The notes beneath the pieces are model-generated. The model did not search any database and was not told where the DNA came from. It saw nothing but the letters and a program-made list of their open reading frames with translations. A program made the translations under genes and the position numbers. Shown in pieces: positions 33,234 through 40,857 of a stretch of 64,000 nucleotides of DNA. Each line of letters opens with the position of its first letter. Position 1 is the stretch's first letter. This DNA is from Vulcanimicrobiota bacterium (GTDB taxonomy: Bacteria > Vulcanimicrobiota > Xenobia > Xenobiales > JADMJV01), in NCBI GenBank assembly GCA_019637395.1, contig JAHBVR010000004.1, positions 248,001 through 312,000 of the forward strand, given 5' to 3'.

Positions 33234-34004
33234 ATGACTCTACGCGCGCTCGTACAGAGACTCGCTCAGCAGGAACTAGATTGGCAGGGACGTCACCTGC
33301 TCGCCCCGGTGGTTGCCCCGGGGCGAGCGCGGGTGCGTCTCCAGGGTCTGGTTTATGAGTTTCGCACCTCGCCCGCGGATTTCTGCGGCTTTGGTGTGTT
33401 CGCACTGAATGCCTCGGGGCTGGCCGATTACGTCCGCTCGGCCAGCCCCCCCGAAAGGGAGAAATACCTCAAGCTATGGCCGCGCCGGCAGGTGCGGTTG
33501 CTGCGGGAGGTTGCTCCCGGTAGCTGGCTGACGCCCGGCGGACTGGTCCACGAAGTCGAACGCGGCTCGCTCTTTGAGCTGGTCGAGGTGGCTTTTGATG
33601 GCCGCAACCTGTGGTATTGCCGGCCGGTGTTAAATACCCGGCTGGCCCTGGCGGAAGAAATGGCTCGTGCGCTGCGCGATGGTGTATCCGAACACGAATT
33701 GCATCTCAAGGGTCTGACGCCAATGGATCGCGCCGCCTTCGCTTTACTGGTGAAGCCGGTGGTGGGGGATGACCACGAGCGTCTGGCTCGCGCGTTGCGG
33801 CGTGGTGGCGGAAGCTTACGCAGCTTTTCGGTGGACGGGGATTCTTTCCAGGTCCACTGGGAAGATAGCCGCGGATTGTCCCGTTTTTCAAGTATCCGAC
33901 GAAATGATCTGACGGTTTTGAGTTCGGGCATCTGTTTGTCCGGACGAGATTCCGATTTTGACCTCACGTCTCTAGTGGGCGTGCTGGAGGAGGAAGAAGA
34001 CTGA
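33234..34004 (+). CDS. Unknown protein of the Ro/Ub-like cluster
   Basis: 256 residues, ATG 33234 with a good GGAGTAGG site. No membrane segment or signal peptide. The N-terminal half is beta-rich (VRLQGLVYEFRTSPADF, then a single Cys in FCGFGVF); the C-terminal half has a helical part and an acidic tail (LEEEED). It lies between the TROVE gene and the E1-like gene, with 1 nt to the latter, so it belongs to the same operon. An adaptor, E2-like or target-binding role would be the obvious guess, but no E2 catalytic signature is visible and I leave it unassigned. Confidence 0.78.
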   Translation: MTLRALVQRLAQQELDWQGRHLLAPVVAPGRARVRLQGLVYEFRTSPADFCGFGVFALNASGLADYVRSASPPEREKYLKLWPRRQVRLLREVAPGSWLTPGGLVHEVERGSLFELVEVAFDGRNLWYCRPVLNTRLALAEEMARALRDGVSEHELHLKGLTPMDRAAFALLVKPVVGDDHERLARALRRGGGSLRSFSVDGDSFQVHWEDSRGLSRFSSIRRNDLTVLSSGICLSGRDSDFDLTSLVGVLEEEED

Positions 34005-34005
34005 T

Positions 34006-34644
34006 ATGAGCTTCACCCTACACGAGACCCGCTACCGCGGGCGGGAACTATTGCAGAAGCTGGCCGGAGCCCGTATTACCGTGTGCGGCGCCGGTTCGCT
34101 GGGAGCCAACCTGGTGGAACAACTGGCTCGTTGCGGAGCCACCGGTTTGACCGTCATCGATCGCGATCGTTTGGAAGAGCAGAATCTGGCCACCCAGCCT
34201 TACGGCCGCAGCGAGTTGGGTGGTTATAAGGCTATCCTGTTGTCAGCCCAGGTTTACCGGGCACTGGGACTGCAGGTCACGGCCGTGGCCAAGGAGCTGA
34301 CTGGCGATACGGCCGCGCGCTTGCTGCGCGGTTCACAACTGGTGGTTGACTGTCTGGACAATCGGGCCGGTCGCCTGTGCGTTCAGGAAGCCTGCCGCCA
34401 ATATCAGATCCCCTTGCTGCACGGTGGGTTGAATGGAGATTACGCCGAAGTGGTCTGGGACGCGGCCTACACTGTTCCCAGCGGCGCCGGCGAGGATGTC
34501 TGTGACTACCCGCTGGCCCGCAACCTGGTGACGCTGACCGTGTCGACTTTGGCCGAATCGATTTTGACATGGTTAGACAACCAGGAGCAACAGAGCTGGT
34601 CACTGACCCTGCGCGACTTCGCCATCCGGCCCTGGTTGGCGTAA
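34006..34644 (+). CDS. E1-like / ThiF-family adenylyltransferase
   Basis: 212 residues. It has the Rossmann ATP-binding loop CGAGSLG (27-33), acidic IDRDRLEEQN (51-60) and a QPYGRSELGGYKA segment matching the E1/ThiF region that binds the modifier tail. A Cys in EDVCDYPLA near residue 168 could be the thioester cysteine. The family adenylates the C-terminal Gly of ubiquitin-like or sulfur-carrier proteins. It is compact, without extra domains. No ThiS, MoaD or thiamin/molybdenum gene is near; the 66-residue beta-grasp candidate upstream and the JAMM gene directly after point to a conjugation cassette instead. Confidence 0.88.
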   Translation: MSFTLHETRYRGRELLQKLAGARITVCGAGSLGANLVEQLARCGATGLTVIDRDRLEEQNLATQPYGRSELGGYKAILLSAQVYRALGLQVTAVAKELTGDTAARLLRGSQLVVDCLDNRAGRLCVQEACRQYQIPLLHGGLNGDYAEVVWDAAYTVPSGAGEDVCDYPLARNLVTLTVSTLAESILTWLDNQEQQSWSLTLRDFAIRPWLA

Positions 34645-34976
34645 TGGAACACGCCCGGCGGTGTTTTCCTGAGGAGTGCGTGGGCTTATTGATCGGCGAG
34701 GGGGATGAGGTTTTCAACTTCATCCCCCTTTCCAATGTACATCCGGCGCCACGACAGGGGTTTGCTTTAGCGGAGGCGGAGGTGGCTCTACATTTGGGTA
34801 AGGGCGTGGTAGGACTGTACCATAGCCATCCAGGAGGGGGGGGAGGGGAGCCGTCGGTCCTGGATGATCTCGCCGGCTTTTGTTTCTATTGGATAGTAGA
34901 CCCGCTCAACGGTAAGATCTACGAAACCCGCCGTAGGATGAATAAATGCGGCCGCGGTGAAAGCTGCCCAGAGTGA
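34644..34976 (+). CDS. JAB/MPN (JAMM) metalloprotease-like protein
   Basis: 110 residues from ATG 34644, whose A is the last base of the E1-like gene's TAA stop. The JAMM zinc motif is complete: catalytic Glu10 or Glu11 in PEECVGLLIG, then YHSHPG with His60 and His62, exactly seven residues to Ser71, and Asp74. This is the classical HxHPx7SxxD spacing. Prokaryotic JAB proteins cleave ubiquitin-like proteins from targets or trim their tails. The fold is slightly short at the C-terminus. Its last 71 nt overlap the convergent gene ending at 34906. It completes the Ub-like, E1, JAMM set. Confidence 0.87.
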   Translation: MEHARRCFPEECVGLLIGEGDEVFNFIPLSNVHPAPRQGFALAEAEVALHLGKGVVGLYHSHPGGGGGEPSVLDDLAGFCFYWIVDPLNGKIYETRRRMNKCGRGESCPE

Positions 34977-35547
34977 ACCCCTGGCGCAGCCAGCGCTGGT
35001 AAGTGGGGTCGGCGTTGGTGGAGGTGGGGTGATACCGGGCGCTGCTGGCGCCGGCGTAGGCGACCCGCTGCTGCGGTGGAGGCGCCGGGATGGAGATCAC
35101 GTTCACCCAATCGCCCGGGGCCAACTGGAGATTGCCCGTGGTGGCCAATTGGGCGCCGCCGGTGCTGGCCACGGTGACGCGGGCTTGTCCCAGAAACTGC
35201 GTGCCGCGCCCGATACCCACCAGGCTGCCGGTGGGGATGCTGCCGTTGGAGGTGATAGTGGCATAGCCGGCAGTATCGGCCTGCACTACGGTGCCCCCCC
35301 AATTCGAGAGACTGGGAGGAACGGGGCGCTGGCCCAGGCCGGCGCCCATGAAGCTGAGCGAGGGTTGAGGAGGCTGATAGATTGTCCGCGGCTGGGAATA
35401 GGCCGGCGGCTTGTGCGTTGAGGGGGCCGAGTAGCGCTGCACATGGCGTTTCGGGCCCTGAAAGCTATAGCTGGGGACGAGTTCACCGGCTTCCTGGGCC
35501 GACACGGCCGAGGTCAGGAGCAGACCGCAAAGAAGTAGCGTGCGCAT
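34906..35547 (-). CDS. Exported Pro/Gly-rich protein, unknown
   Basis: 213 residues from ATG 35547 with GGAGG immediately before it. A Sec signal peptide (MRTLLLCGLLLTSAVSA) is followed by a Pro/Tyr/Gln-rich region and a beta-rich domain about residues 80-160 (GTVVQADTAGYATITSNG, GDWVNVISIP). The C-terminus is Arg/Tyr-rich. The beta part has the alternating look of small all-beta repeat domains, but no family is recognised. Its tail overlaps the JAMM gene on the opposite strand by 71 nt. Confidence 0.68.
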   Translation of the reverse strand: MRTLLLCGLLLTSAVSAQEAGELVPSYSFQGPKRHVQRYSAPSTHKPPAYSQPRTIYQPPQPSLSFMGAGLGQRPVPPSLSNWGGTVVQADTAGYATITSNGSIPTGSLVGIGRGTQFLGQARVTVASTGGAQLATTGNLQLAPGDWVNVISIPAPPPQQRVAYAGASSARYHPTSTNADPTYQRWLRQGFTLGSFHRGRIYSSYGGFRRSYR

Positions 35548-35642
35548 ACCTCCATTTTCACCGCCCAGAGAGTCGAATGCAAGTGTTTTCTTTGTAACCT
35601 TCTCCCAATCTCTGCGAAATTTGCCCGGGCCCCGCCCGCGCC

Positions 35643-35905
35643 CAGGCGAGGCAAAGCCTCGGCTCCAGGCGGGCCCCCCTGCCGCGCCGAGGCGAGGCAA
35701 AGCCTCTCCTCCAGGCGAGCCCCGCTGCCCGCGCCCAGGCGAGGCAAAGCCTCGGCTCCAGGCGGGCCCCCCTGCCGCGCTCAGGCAAGGCAAAGCCTCC
35801 CCTCCAGGCGAGCCCCGCTGCCCGTGTCCAGGCGAGGCAAAGCCTCGGCTCCAGGCGGGCCCCGCGCCTGCCCGCGCCCGGGCGAGGCAAAGCCTCTCCT
35901 CCAGG
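35643..35905. repeat. Six-copy tandem repeat of about 45-50 bp with internal palindrome
   Basis: Six units begin at about 35645, 35691, 35738, 35783, 35831 and 35881. Each contains GAGGCAAAGCCTC (one copy A-AGGC), a 5-bp palindrome with a 3-nt loop, then CTCCAGGCG and a C-rich stretch. Units differ by 1-4 nt in length and by scattered substitutions. It fills the 433-nt gap between the divergent exported-protein and rhodanese genes. Open frames through it are compositional artefacts. Confidence 0.85.
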
Positions 35906-35980
35906 CGGGCCTCGGGCCTGGCCTCGAATCAAGCTGGTGTTCGCGAGGTTTGCGGCGGGTGGGCAGGGAAGGCGCGGACT

Positions 35981-36304
35981 ATGGACGAGATAACCCCTTT
36001 AGAATTCAAAAAACAATGGGATGAGGGCCGCCGGCCGGTGCTCATCGACGTGCGTGGCGCCGACGAATGGGAGATCTGCAATCTCGAGGAGTTCGGCGCC
36101 CGGCTGATTCCCCTCCAGGAGTTGCCACAGCGCTACACGGAAATCCCCAAAGACGGCGACATCGTCATGCAGTGCCGCTCCGGGGGACGTAGCGCCCAGG
36201 CTCAGCGCTTTCTCCAGGCCCAAGGTTACGCAAAAGTGCAGAATCTGACCGGCGGCATGCTGCGCTGGTCGGACGAAGTCGATAGCAGCAAGCCCAGATA
36301 CTAG
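35981..36304 (+). CDS. Rhodanese-like sulfurtransferase domain protein
   Basis: 107 residues from ATG 35981; a longer open frame to the left runs through the tandem repeat and is not credible. A single rhodanese domain: LIDVRGADEWEICNLEEF, then the active-site loop CRSGGRSAQA with the catalytic Cys and the GGMLRW end. These proteins transfer sulfane sulfur or act as Cys-based sensors. The stop TAG shares its G with the GTG start of the NurA gene, so they are coupled. Confidence 0.9.
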   Translation: MDEITPLEFKKQWDEGRRPVLIDVRGADEWEICNLEEFGARLIPLQELPQRYTEIPKDGDIVMQCRSGGRSAQAQRFLQAQGYAKVQNLTGGMLRWSDEVDSSKPRY

Positions 36305-37176
36305 TGATCAGCGTCAGCGAGTGGGTGCCCTCCTATGGGGACCCACACCAGCTGGAGGATGAGCAAGAGTATGCCCGTGTTTGGGAGCACGCCGAGCTGC
36401 AGGCGGTCGATACGCCTCTTACGCCGCGCCCGCGGGTCGCCTTCGTGGATGGGGTGCGGCGAGCGGAGGCGCTTCTGTATTTGGACGAGATTACGGCCGT
36501 AGCCGGAGTGCTGGCGGCGGGGGCGGCCGTTCCGGGTGGCGGCTACGCGGGGGTGCGGGTGGAGCGCGTCTTCCTGCGGGCTGCCGAGGTTCGATTGCCT
36601 CCTCAAGCCGGCGGCTGGAGTTGGCGTTCGCTGCTGATCCCCGCCGACCTGAACGCCGAATTGGCCCTGCAACGAGCCATGCGCGAACTGGAAGCGGAAA
36701 TCGGCCTGGCTCTGGCCCGGGAAGGTTACGCCCTGGTGCTGGACGGCCCCATGGCAACCGCCCTGCCACGGGCCGTCGGTTACGTAAAGACTCAGCAGCG
36801 CTCGTTGCTTCCACCGGAACAGAACGAGGCTTTGGGTAAATTACGGGCGGGCCAGCGCAGCAGCATGTTCGCCTGGGGCAGCAAGCACGGCTGCTATATG
36901 CGCCTGAGTCATGACCGCGAGCACCAGCATCCATACCACGGCCTGGTTCGACTGGAATGCATGGGGGAGGCGGAAAGTTGCCGCGCCTGGCTCCACGAAG
37001 TGGCCGGCTGGCTACCCGCCTTCGCCGGGGTGGCTCACCTCGATCCGCGTGCTCCCCAGAATCTGCAGCCCATCGCGGGCCTTGAAAAAGAACTGCGCCG
37101 CCGCTGCGGCGATCCCGGTCTGGCCCTGCGCGCCGTGCGCCAGGCCGTGGCTCAGCTACAGAAAGGTCTCAGTTGA
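36304..37176 (+). CDS. NurA-domain nuclease
   Basis: 290 residues from a GTG start. NurA signatures appear in order: VAFVDGVRRAEALLYL (metal-binding Asp), ALVLDGPMATALP, GYVKTQQRSLL and a C-terminal HPYHGLVRLE segment. NurA is a Mn-dependent 5'-3' nuclease that works with the HerA hexameric translocase to resect DNA ends. A HerA-type gene begins 2 nt after this stop, confirming the pair. Pairing is usual in archaea and scattered in bacteria, where such pairs occur in repair and in phage defence. Confidence 0.87.
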   Translation: MISVSEWVPSYGDPHQLEDEQEYARVWEHAELQAVDTPLTPRPRVAFVDGVRRAEALLYLDEITAVAGVLAAGAAVPGGGYAGVRVERVFLRAAEVRLPPQAGGWSWRSLLIPADLNAELALQRAMRELEAEIGLALAREGYALVLDGPMATALPRAVGYVKTQQRSLLPPEQNEALGKLRAGQRSSMFAWGSKHGCYMRLSHDREHQHPYHGLVRLECMGEAESCRAWLHEVAGWLPAFAGVAHLDPRAPQNLQPIAGLEKELRRRCGDPGLALRAVRQAVAQLQKGLS

Positions 37177-37177
37177 A

Positions 37178-38959
37178 ATGGAACGAGTCGGTTTGATCGA
37201 CGGCCTGGAGCCGGGAACCACCAGCAGTTTCCGCGTAGTCCTGCAGGAAGACAGCCTGGTGCAGCTTGACGATCTGCTGGTCACCCAGCAGAAGCTGCCC
37301 GACGGCAGCCTGCACCGCACTTACGGACTGGTGGCCGAAGTCTACTCGCGACTGGAGGGCGCTTCTTTCCTGAGCGATACAGCGCGTATCGCCCAGGACC
37401 ACACCATGCCCGGCCAGGGAATGCGCTACGCCGACGTGCGCGTGCTGCGCCACGTGCCCGAGCTCTATATCCCGCCTCAGTCCGGCGCCGAGGTTTTCAA
37501 GGCTGCCGGCGAACTCAGGCGCGAAGCCCTTTATGAGGATCAGATGGGCAAAGGAGTGGCGGTCGCGCTCGATCAGTCCGGCATGCCGGTCATGGTGGAT
37601 CTGGAGTTCCTGGATGGCACGCGCGGCGGCCACGTTTCCATCTCGGGCGTTTCCGGCGTGGCCACCAAGACGTCCTTCGCCCTGCATCTGCTCTACACTC
37701 TGATGGAGAGTCCCCAGGGACGCCAGGCGCTGGGTGTGCACGCGGCTTCCACCCGGGCCCTGGTATTCAACGTCAAGGGTGAAGACTTGCTCCACTTTGA
37801 CCAGCGGTCGCGGCGCTACTCCGAGCGGTTGGCGGCCAACCCGGACCTGGCCGAGCAATGGCGCCAGCTCGGCATCGAAGAACCGGGACCCTTTCGCAGC
37901 GTGGCTTTTTACGCGCCCCTCTCCCGTCAGGCCGGCACCACCGCCATGACCGATGTCAGCTCGCGGGCCGGCGGCAACCTGCGGGTTTACGGCTGGCCGC
38001 CTCTCGACTTCGTCAAACAAGGGTTGCTGCGTTTCTGTTTCGCCGACGCGGACGACGGCCGCAACCAGCTCTCTTTCGTGGAGCAGCGGGTGCGCGTGCA
38101 ACTGGCCCGGTGGACCCACCCCAGCCTGGAACACCCTGGCGCCATCGTGATGATTCCGCCTGAGCACGGCTGCTCGTTTAATTTGGAGAAGCTGGTTGCC
38201 CAAAAGCGTCCGCCGCGTCAGGCCGGCGAGGGGGAATTGTGCCGCACCCTGGCCGACATTCTCGATTTCTTGGAGAATCAGTTCGAGGTCAATTTGCAGG
38301 AATGGGCCGGTAATACCCAGGCCAATACGGTCAATGCCTTTCTCCGACGGTTGCAGGCCATGGCGCCCCGTTTCGGCCATCTGATTAGCGATAAGGTCAC
38401 CTCGCTGCAGCTCGAAGGCCCGCTGGCTCCGCAGGAAAACGTGGTCGTGGTGGATATCCACAACCTGCACGACGACGGCCAGCGTTTTGTGGTGGGCACG
38501 CTGCTTTCGTCGGTCTTCGCCGCCAAGGAACGCGGGCAGCGCTTTCCGCTCCATTTCGTGGTGCTGGATGAACTCAATAAATACGCTCCCCGACAGGGTA
38601 GCTCACCATTGAAAGAAGTCTTGGTAGATATCGCTGCTCGCGGTCGCTCTTTAGGAGTTCTCCTGATTGGGGCCCAGCAGTCCGCTTCGGACGTGGAGCC
38701 GACGGTGGTGCGCAACGCCGCCATTCGGGTGGTGGGGAGACTCGACTCCGGCGAATCGACCGCCGATTTTTATCGCTTCCTGACCCCCGCGCTCAGGGAG
38801 CGCGCCATCCGACTTCTGCCGGGGACGATGATTTTGGATCAGCCGCTGGTGCCCTCGCCGCTGCCCATTCGCTTCCCCTTCCCCAACTACGCCACCAGGC
38901 ACGATGAACTACCCGATATGAGTGAGGAAGAAAGCCAGGACCTGTTTACGTTTCGTTGA
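37178..38959 (+). CDS. HerA-type DNA translocase/helicase
   Basis: 593 residues from ATG 37178. Residues 5-110 form an N-terminal HAS-barrel (GLIDGLEPGTTSSFRVVLQ). The RecA-like core has a variant Walker A, SGVSGVATKTS (157-166 region), Walker B VVLDELNKYAPR and the sensor-like GAQQSASDVEP with RVVGRLDSGES. The order and length match bacterial HerA/DUF87 proteins that form hexamers with NurA. The Walker A inserts Val-Ala before Thr-Lys-Thr, slightly unlike GxxGxGKT, but the Lys-Thr is intact. Confidence 0.9.
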   Translation: MERVGLIDGLEPGTTSSFRVVLQEDSLVQLDDLLVTQQKLPDGSLHRTYGLVAEVYSRLEGASFLSDTARIAQDHTMPGQGMRYADVRVLRHVPELYIPPQSGAEVFKAAGELRREALYEDQMGKGVAVALDQSGMPVMVDLEFLDGTRGGHVSISGVSGVATKTSFALHLLYTLMESPQGRQALGVHAASTRALVFNVKGEDLLHFDQRSRRYSERLAANPDLAEQWRQLGIEEPGPFRSVAFYAPLSRQAGTTAMTDVSSRAGGNLRVYGWPPLDFVKQGLLRFCFADADDGRNQLSFVEQRVRVQLARWTHPSLEHPGAIVMIPPEHGCSFNLEKLVAQKRPPRQAGEGELCRTLADILDFLENQFEVNLQEWAGNTQANTVNAFLRRLQAMAPRFGHLISDKVTSLQLEGPLAPQENVVVVDIHNLHDDGQRFVVGTLLSSVFAAKERGQRFPLHFVVLDELNKYAPRQGSSPLKEVLVDIAARGRSLGVLLIGAQQSASDVEPTVVRNAAIRVVGRLDSGESTADFYRFLTPALRERAIRLLPGTMILDQPLVPSPLPIRFPFPNYATRHDELPDMSEEESQDLFTFR

Positions 38960-39050
38960 TCTGAGGGAGCAGACCGCGAGTGGTCAGCCAGTTATAGTTC
39001 TCGGGTAGCTCGGCCGCGTAGTTGGGAAATCGAAACTCCGGCTAGTCCCG
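38955..39050 (-). pseudogene. Possible C-terminal gene fragment
   Basis: On the minus strand, after an in-frame TAG, the frame reads PEFRFPNYAAELPENYNWLT and continues to a TAA near 38955. Composition and the lack of stops look coding, but it has no start and is preceded by a GC-rich hairpin (TCCCGC/GCGGGA, 39047-39061). It may be the remnant of a gene cut by the adjacent inverted-repeat element. Confidence 0.3.
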
Positions 39051-39082
39051 CGAAGCGGGATAGCCGCTCACCAGGATGTGGT

Positions 39083-39192
39083 CTAAATTGCCCCACTAAC
39101 AGAACGCGGGAGGTGGTATGTGGGGCCCTCCCTGCGGGGTCCCTCCCGCGCCAGCTTGCTGGCGACCGACCGCACGGCTGGGGGCAATTTAG
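39083..39192. repeat. 110-bp inverted-repeat element (MITE- or REP-like)
   Basis: Perfect 12-bp terminal inverted repeats, CTAAATTGCCCC (39083-39094) and GGGGCAATTTAG (39181-39192), enclose nested hairpins. One is a 9-bp stem CGCGGGAGG/CCTCCCGCG (39105-39113/39142-39150); the next is CGCCAGC-TT-GCTGGCG just after it. There is no coding capacity. It fills most of the 300-nt gap between HerA and the 39262 gene. It could be a miniature transposable element, a REP-type palindromic unit or a structured RNA. Confidence 0.65.
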
Positions 39193-39261
39193 GGCTAGAC
39201 ATGCCCCGGATCGGTGGGATAAGCAATTTACACACACACAAGAAGGCCAGGAGGGGCACCT

Positions 39262-39660
39262 ATGCAGGCTATTTCTCATTTCCGTCCCAATCTCACCGTT
39301 CAGAATCGTTTGAAGACCCAGGCGAGAATGCAGAACGAAGTTTCCCAACATTCCGGTGACCGAGTTATTCTTTCTTCGACCAGCCAAAAACGTGATCTCA
39401 AGAAAATGAGTTTGTTTGGCGGCATCGGAGCAGCGGTTGGAATAGCAGCCGCGGCGCTAATTTTCCCGGCCGCTGGAATTGGTGCCATGGCTTTGACCGG
39501 GCTGCTAAGCGGTGTCGCCGGAGCAGCTGTCGCTGACGGAGCTTTGGAAACAGCCGGTACAGGTAAGCCGAAACCTTTCGACCCCTACAATCCCAGCCAT
39601 GTGCTGGACCCTGACAATCTCTATCATCCGCGCAATCCTTATAACCCGATGAATTTCTAA
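39262..39660 (+). CDS. Small glycine-zipper protein
   Basis: 132 residues, ATG 39262 behind a strong AGGAGG site. A polar 48-residue N-terminus (MQAISHFRPNLT) is followed by a Gly/Ala-rich hydrophobic hairpin (FGGIGAAVGIAAAALIFPAA and LTGLLSGVAGAAVADGAL). The C-terminus has a repeated Pro/Tyr/Asn motif (DPYNPSHVLDPDNLYHPRN). No Sec signal peptide. The hydrophobic Gly-zipper and N-terminus resemble the large 5240 protein. Function unknown; membrane insertion is likely. Confidence 0.72.
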   Translation: MQAISHFRPNLTVQNRLKTQARMQNEVSQHSGDRVILSSTSQKRDLKKMSLFGGIGAAVGIAAAALIFPAAGIGAMALTGLLSGVAGAAVADGALETAGTGKPKPFDPYNPSHVLDPDNLYHPRNPYNPMNF

Positions 39661-39663
39661 GAG

Positions 39664-40857
39664 GTGACGCCCGCCGAGCAGACCGCCTGCCTTTATAAGG
39701 CGCTGGAGTTGCCCGTGCCCGAGCAGATTCTCTGCTGCGATTCGCCCCTGGCGGCTCTGAAAGAAGTGCGCAGCCTGTGGGTCAACCAGGGTAGGGACTT
39801 GTTCAGCGGGCCCGACCCGAGCCTTTTTCATGCCCTCATGAAGTGCCGCGAGCGCATTCGCAAGGGCTACAGCTCTCAGTTTCCCGACCCGAGTTGGCGC
39901 AGCACCCGCAGGGGAGCGCAGTTGCTGGGTCGGTCGAAGCTGGTGCAAGAGGCCCTGCGCGGGGAGTTCAAAGATTACCCCGAGCTGGTTCGCGTCTTTC
40001 AGTTTGATGCACAAATTTGGCGGGGCGACGACTTTGAGTTGCGCCAACCGATGTGTCTTAATTCGGACGGAGTGGCCGAGACCATCTATGAGGTGAGCAA
40101 GCTGGCCAAACGCGGTCTTTCACCAGAATTGCAATTGCTGCAGGAATGGAGCGGCAAGGCTGGTTTTCTCTGGCCTTTTGACAGGGTGGCGGTGGTTTCG
40201 GGTTTACCGGAAAATAGCGAATATGACAAAGAAAATCGACTTCACTGCGAGACCGGCCCGGCCGTGCGCTACCAGGACAACTGGCGAATTTGGGCATTGA
40301 AAGGGCGACAAGTTCCGAGGGATTTAATCGAATGTCCGGAACGACTGACAGAGGATGATTTGCTGGCCATGGAAGATCTGCAGCTGCGGCGCTGGATGCT
40401 GCAACGGCGGGGCTTACCGGTGCATAACCCCCGGCTTCAGAAGCTGAAACGAATGGTGGATAGAGCTCAGTTCTACCGATTTGATAAGCGCCACATTCCG
40501 CCCCGGGCTCAAGATTGGCCGGCGGCGCTGCCGGTGCCGGTCCCCCCCAACCGTCCCAGCCAGACTCCTCCGGATGGCGTCTACTTTCGATTGTTTGAGG
40601 ACGGGCAACTGCAGCTGGTGGCCTGGAGCGAGAAGGAGCAGATGATTTACCTACGTCTCGATCAGGGTAAAGCCAGCGGCTATTTTCACGTTCACCTGGG
40701 GGGCGAGCAATACTTCGAGGACGGGCGCATGGAAGACTTCAGTCCCTGGGATGACGATTCGCCGCCCTATTTTGTGGAGCAAAGCTTTGAGGACTGGGTG
40801 CGCGCCTCGCTGGTGCGCTTCCCTGGCCTGGGGCGAGAGGTTTACGCTCGAGGTTGA
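39664..40857 (+). CDS. DUF6745-like protein
   Basis: 397 residues from a GTG start 3 nt after the preceding stop. The segment ENRLHCETGPAVRYQDNWRI plus WALKGRQVPRDLIECPERLT (about 195-230) matches the DUF6745 pattern (R-H...GPA..Y.D.W..W.L.G..VP...I). The C-terminal third, beginning DGVYFRLFEDGQLQLVAWSE, is a separate beta-rich region. No signal or membrane segment. The domain's function is not known. Its last 119 nt overlap the convergent 40739 gene. Confidence 0.8.
   Translation: MTPAEQTACLYKALELPVPEQILCCDSPLAALKEVRSLWVNQGRDLFSGPDPSLFHALMKCRERIRKGYSSQFPDPSWRSTRRGAQLLGRSKLVQEALRGEFKDYPELVRVFQFDAQIWRGDDFELRQPMCLNSDGVAETIYEVSKLAKRGLSPELQLLQEWSGKAGFLWPFDRVAVVSGLPENSEYDKENRLHCETGPAVRYQDNWRIWALKGRQVPRDLIECPERLTEDDLLAMEDLQLRRWMLQRRGLPVHNPRLQKLKRMVDRAQFYRFDKRHIPPRAQDWPAALPVPVPPNRPSQTPPDGVYFRLFEDGQLQLVAWSEKEQMIYLRLDQGKASGYFHVHLGGEQYFEDGRMEDFSPWDDDSPPYFVEQSFEDWVRASLVRFPGLGREVYARG

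Noticed and set aside
35643-35905. CRISPR array
   Set aside because: Repeats are imperfect, nearly contiguous, with no unique spacers of constant length and no cas genes.
35540-35980. N-terminal extension of the rhodanese gene through the repeat
   Set aside because: The translated extension is Pro/Arg low-complexity from the tandem repeat; ATG 35981 starts exactly at the domain boundary.
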